DNA of 64,000 nucleotides. Source: Solimonas fluminis (GTDB lineage Bacteria; Pseudomonadota; Gammaproteobacteria; Nevskiales; Nevskiaceae). Shown here in pieces: positions 63,011-64,000 of this stretch. A program made the position numbers and the translations under genes. Position 1 is the stretch's first letter; each line of letters begins with the position of its first letter. The notes under the pieces are model-generated. The model saw only the letters and a program-made list of their open reading frames with translations. It was not told the DNA's origin and made no database searches. The stretch covers positions 488,600-552,599 of the forward strand of contig NZ_PSNW01000001.1 of the NCBI RefSeq assembly GCF_002930645.1, written 5' to 3'.

Positions 63011-64000
63011 ATGATCGCTTCAGCCAAAGCCACCCGCATCAACCTCTTCAGCTTCGGCTCGCCGCAGATGCGCGCCTTCCATCTGACCTGGATGGCATTC
63101 TTCGTCTGCTTCTTCGCCTGGTTCGCCATCGCGCCGCTGATGCCGGTGATCAAGGGCGAGTTCGGCCTGACCAAGGACCAGATCGCCAACATCAACATCG
63201 CCGCCGTCGCGGTGACGATCATCGTGCGCCTGATCATCGGGCCGCTCTGCGACAAGTTCGGACCGCGCAAGGCCTATACCGGCCTGCTGCTGGTAGGGTC
63301 GATCCCGGTCCTGGGCGTCGCCTTCGCGCAGAACTACGAAACCTTCCTGTTCTTTCGCCTGTGCATCGGTGCGATCGGCGCCAGCTTCGTCATCACCCAG
63401 TACCACACCTCGGTGATGTTCGCGCCGAACGTGGTCGGCACCGCCAACGCGGCGGCTGCCGGCTGGGGCAACTCCGGCGGCGGCGTGACCCAGACGGTAA
63501 TGCCGCTGGTGCTGGCGGCCATCCTCAGCTTCGGCGTGGAAAAGGCCTTCGGCTGGCGCCTGTCGATGCTGGTACCCGGCGTGCTGATGCTGGTCATGGC
63601 CTTCCTCTATTGGCGATACACCCAGGACTGCCCGGAGGGCAACTTCCAGGAACTGCGCGCCCAGGGCATCGAGATCACCGGCGGCAAGGGCGGCGGCTGG
63701 GCCAGCTTCAAGCAGGCCTGCGCCAACTACCGCGTCTGGCTGCTGTTCGTCACCTATGGCGCCTGCTTCGGCGTGGAGATCTTCATCCACAACATGGCGG
63801 CGCTCTACTACGTGGACAAGTTCGAACTGGACCTGAAGACCGCAGGCCTGGCGGCCGGGAGCTTCGGCCTGCTGGCGCTGTTCGCCCGCGCCCTGGGCGG
63901 CATCGTGTCCGACCGCGTGGCCAAGGCCAAGGGCCTGGACGGCCGCACCCTCCTGCTGTTCGCCCTGATCGTGGGCGAGGGCCTGGGCCTGCTGTGGTTC
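63011..64000 (+). CDS. NarK-type nitrate/nitrite MFS transporter, 3' truncated by window
   Basis: First 330 residues of a major facilitator family protein. FHLTWMAFFVCFFAWFAIAPLM, GPLCDKFGPRKAY (MFS motif A), FRLCIGAIGASFVITQYHTSVMFAPNVVGTANAAAAGWGNSGGG (nitrate signature region, here quoted only as landmarks: Arg in FFRLCIG, GWGNSGGG) and WRYTQDCPEGN. These are characteristic of NarK/Nrt nitrate-nitrite transporters. The gene continues past the window end. The 227 bp upstream holds an inverted repeat at 62913. Confidence 0.9.
   Translation, partial: MIASAKATRINLFSFGSPQMRAFHLTWMAFFVCFFAWFAIAPLMPVIKGEFGLTKDQIANINIAAVAVTIIVRLIIGPLCDKFGPRKAYTGLLLVGSIPVLGVAFAQNYETFLFFRLCIGAIGASFVITQYHTSVMFAPNVVGTANAAAAGWGNSGGGVTQTVMPLVLAAILSFGVEKAFGWRLSMLVPGVLMLVMAFLYWRYTQDCPEGNFQELRAQGIEITGGKGGGWASFKQACANYRVWLLFVTYGACFGVEIFIHNMAALYYVDKFELDLKTAGLAAGSFGLLALFARALGGIVSDRVAKAKGLDGRTLLLFALIVGEGLGLLWF

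Overview
The window is a high-GC, densely packed bacterial chromosome segment, most likely from a gammaproteobacterium. The best marker is the run pncC-recA-recX-alaS-lysC-csrA-tRNA-Ser(GCT)-tRNA-Arg(ACG), a known gammaproteobacterial gene order. Several acyl-CoA/beta-oxidation loci, a PhoX phosphatase and a Pseudomonas-like REP element would suit an environmental, lipid-degrading lineage such as Nevskiales/Solimonadaceae. That family assignment is inference. No phage, transposase or CRISPR array was seen.

Layout. 1-12.8 kb: a plus-strand operon for an iterative, PUFA/heterocyst-glycolipid-synthase-like polyketide synthase. The first protein (5' end outside the window) has AT, five tandem ACPs, KR and DH. 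The second is KS-AT-DH with a fused 4'-phosphopantetheinyl transferase. A type I phosphodiesterase-like enzyme, a CatB-like hexapeptide acyltransferase and a free ACP-like protein follow. 12.9-24.2 kb: a methyltransferase, an alpha/beta hydrolase, a fused two-domain CaiB/BaiF CoA-transferase, a secreted LpqC-like esterase, PhoX, two DUF4124 proteins, a PA/M28-like lipoprotein, a MaoC hydratase and a DUF5329 protein. 24.2-30.5 kb: a minus-strand four-gene operon of a TolC-like protein, an M50-like/HlyD fusion with a degenerate HExxH, a large propeller-like protein and a sulfotransferase-like protein. No ABC ATPase is present. 30.5-33.1 kb: a divergent LysR/SDR pair and a YaiO-like barrel.

33.1-44.9 kb: the conserved tRNA-csrA-lysC-alaS-recX-recA-pncC block. 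It carries a Ser/Thr kinase fused to a cyclic-nucleotide-binding domain and a lipoprotein patatin between alaS and recX. A second LpqC-like esterase and thpR lie between recA and pncC. 45-52.8 kb: a thiolase, a coupled operon (SMP-30-like lipoprotein, double-GST_N protein, CHAD protein), an acyl-CoA synthetase, another propeller protein and a glycosyltransferase-like protein. 52.9-62.3 kb: a fatty-acid oxidation region. It holds FadE-, FadB/J- and FadA-like genes opposite a TetR gene with a perfect palindrome between them, then an SDR-thiolase-TetR operon whose predicted promoter overlaps a second perfect palindrome. 62.4-64 kb: a DUF2721 protein and a truncated NarK-type MFS transporter.

The two most unusual systems are the polyketide operon with the carboxy-terminal PPTase fusion, and the TolC/pseudo-M50-HlyD/propeller/sulfotransferase operon. 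All functional statements come from reading motifs by eye. No database search was run.
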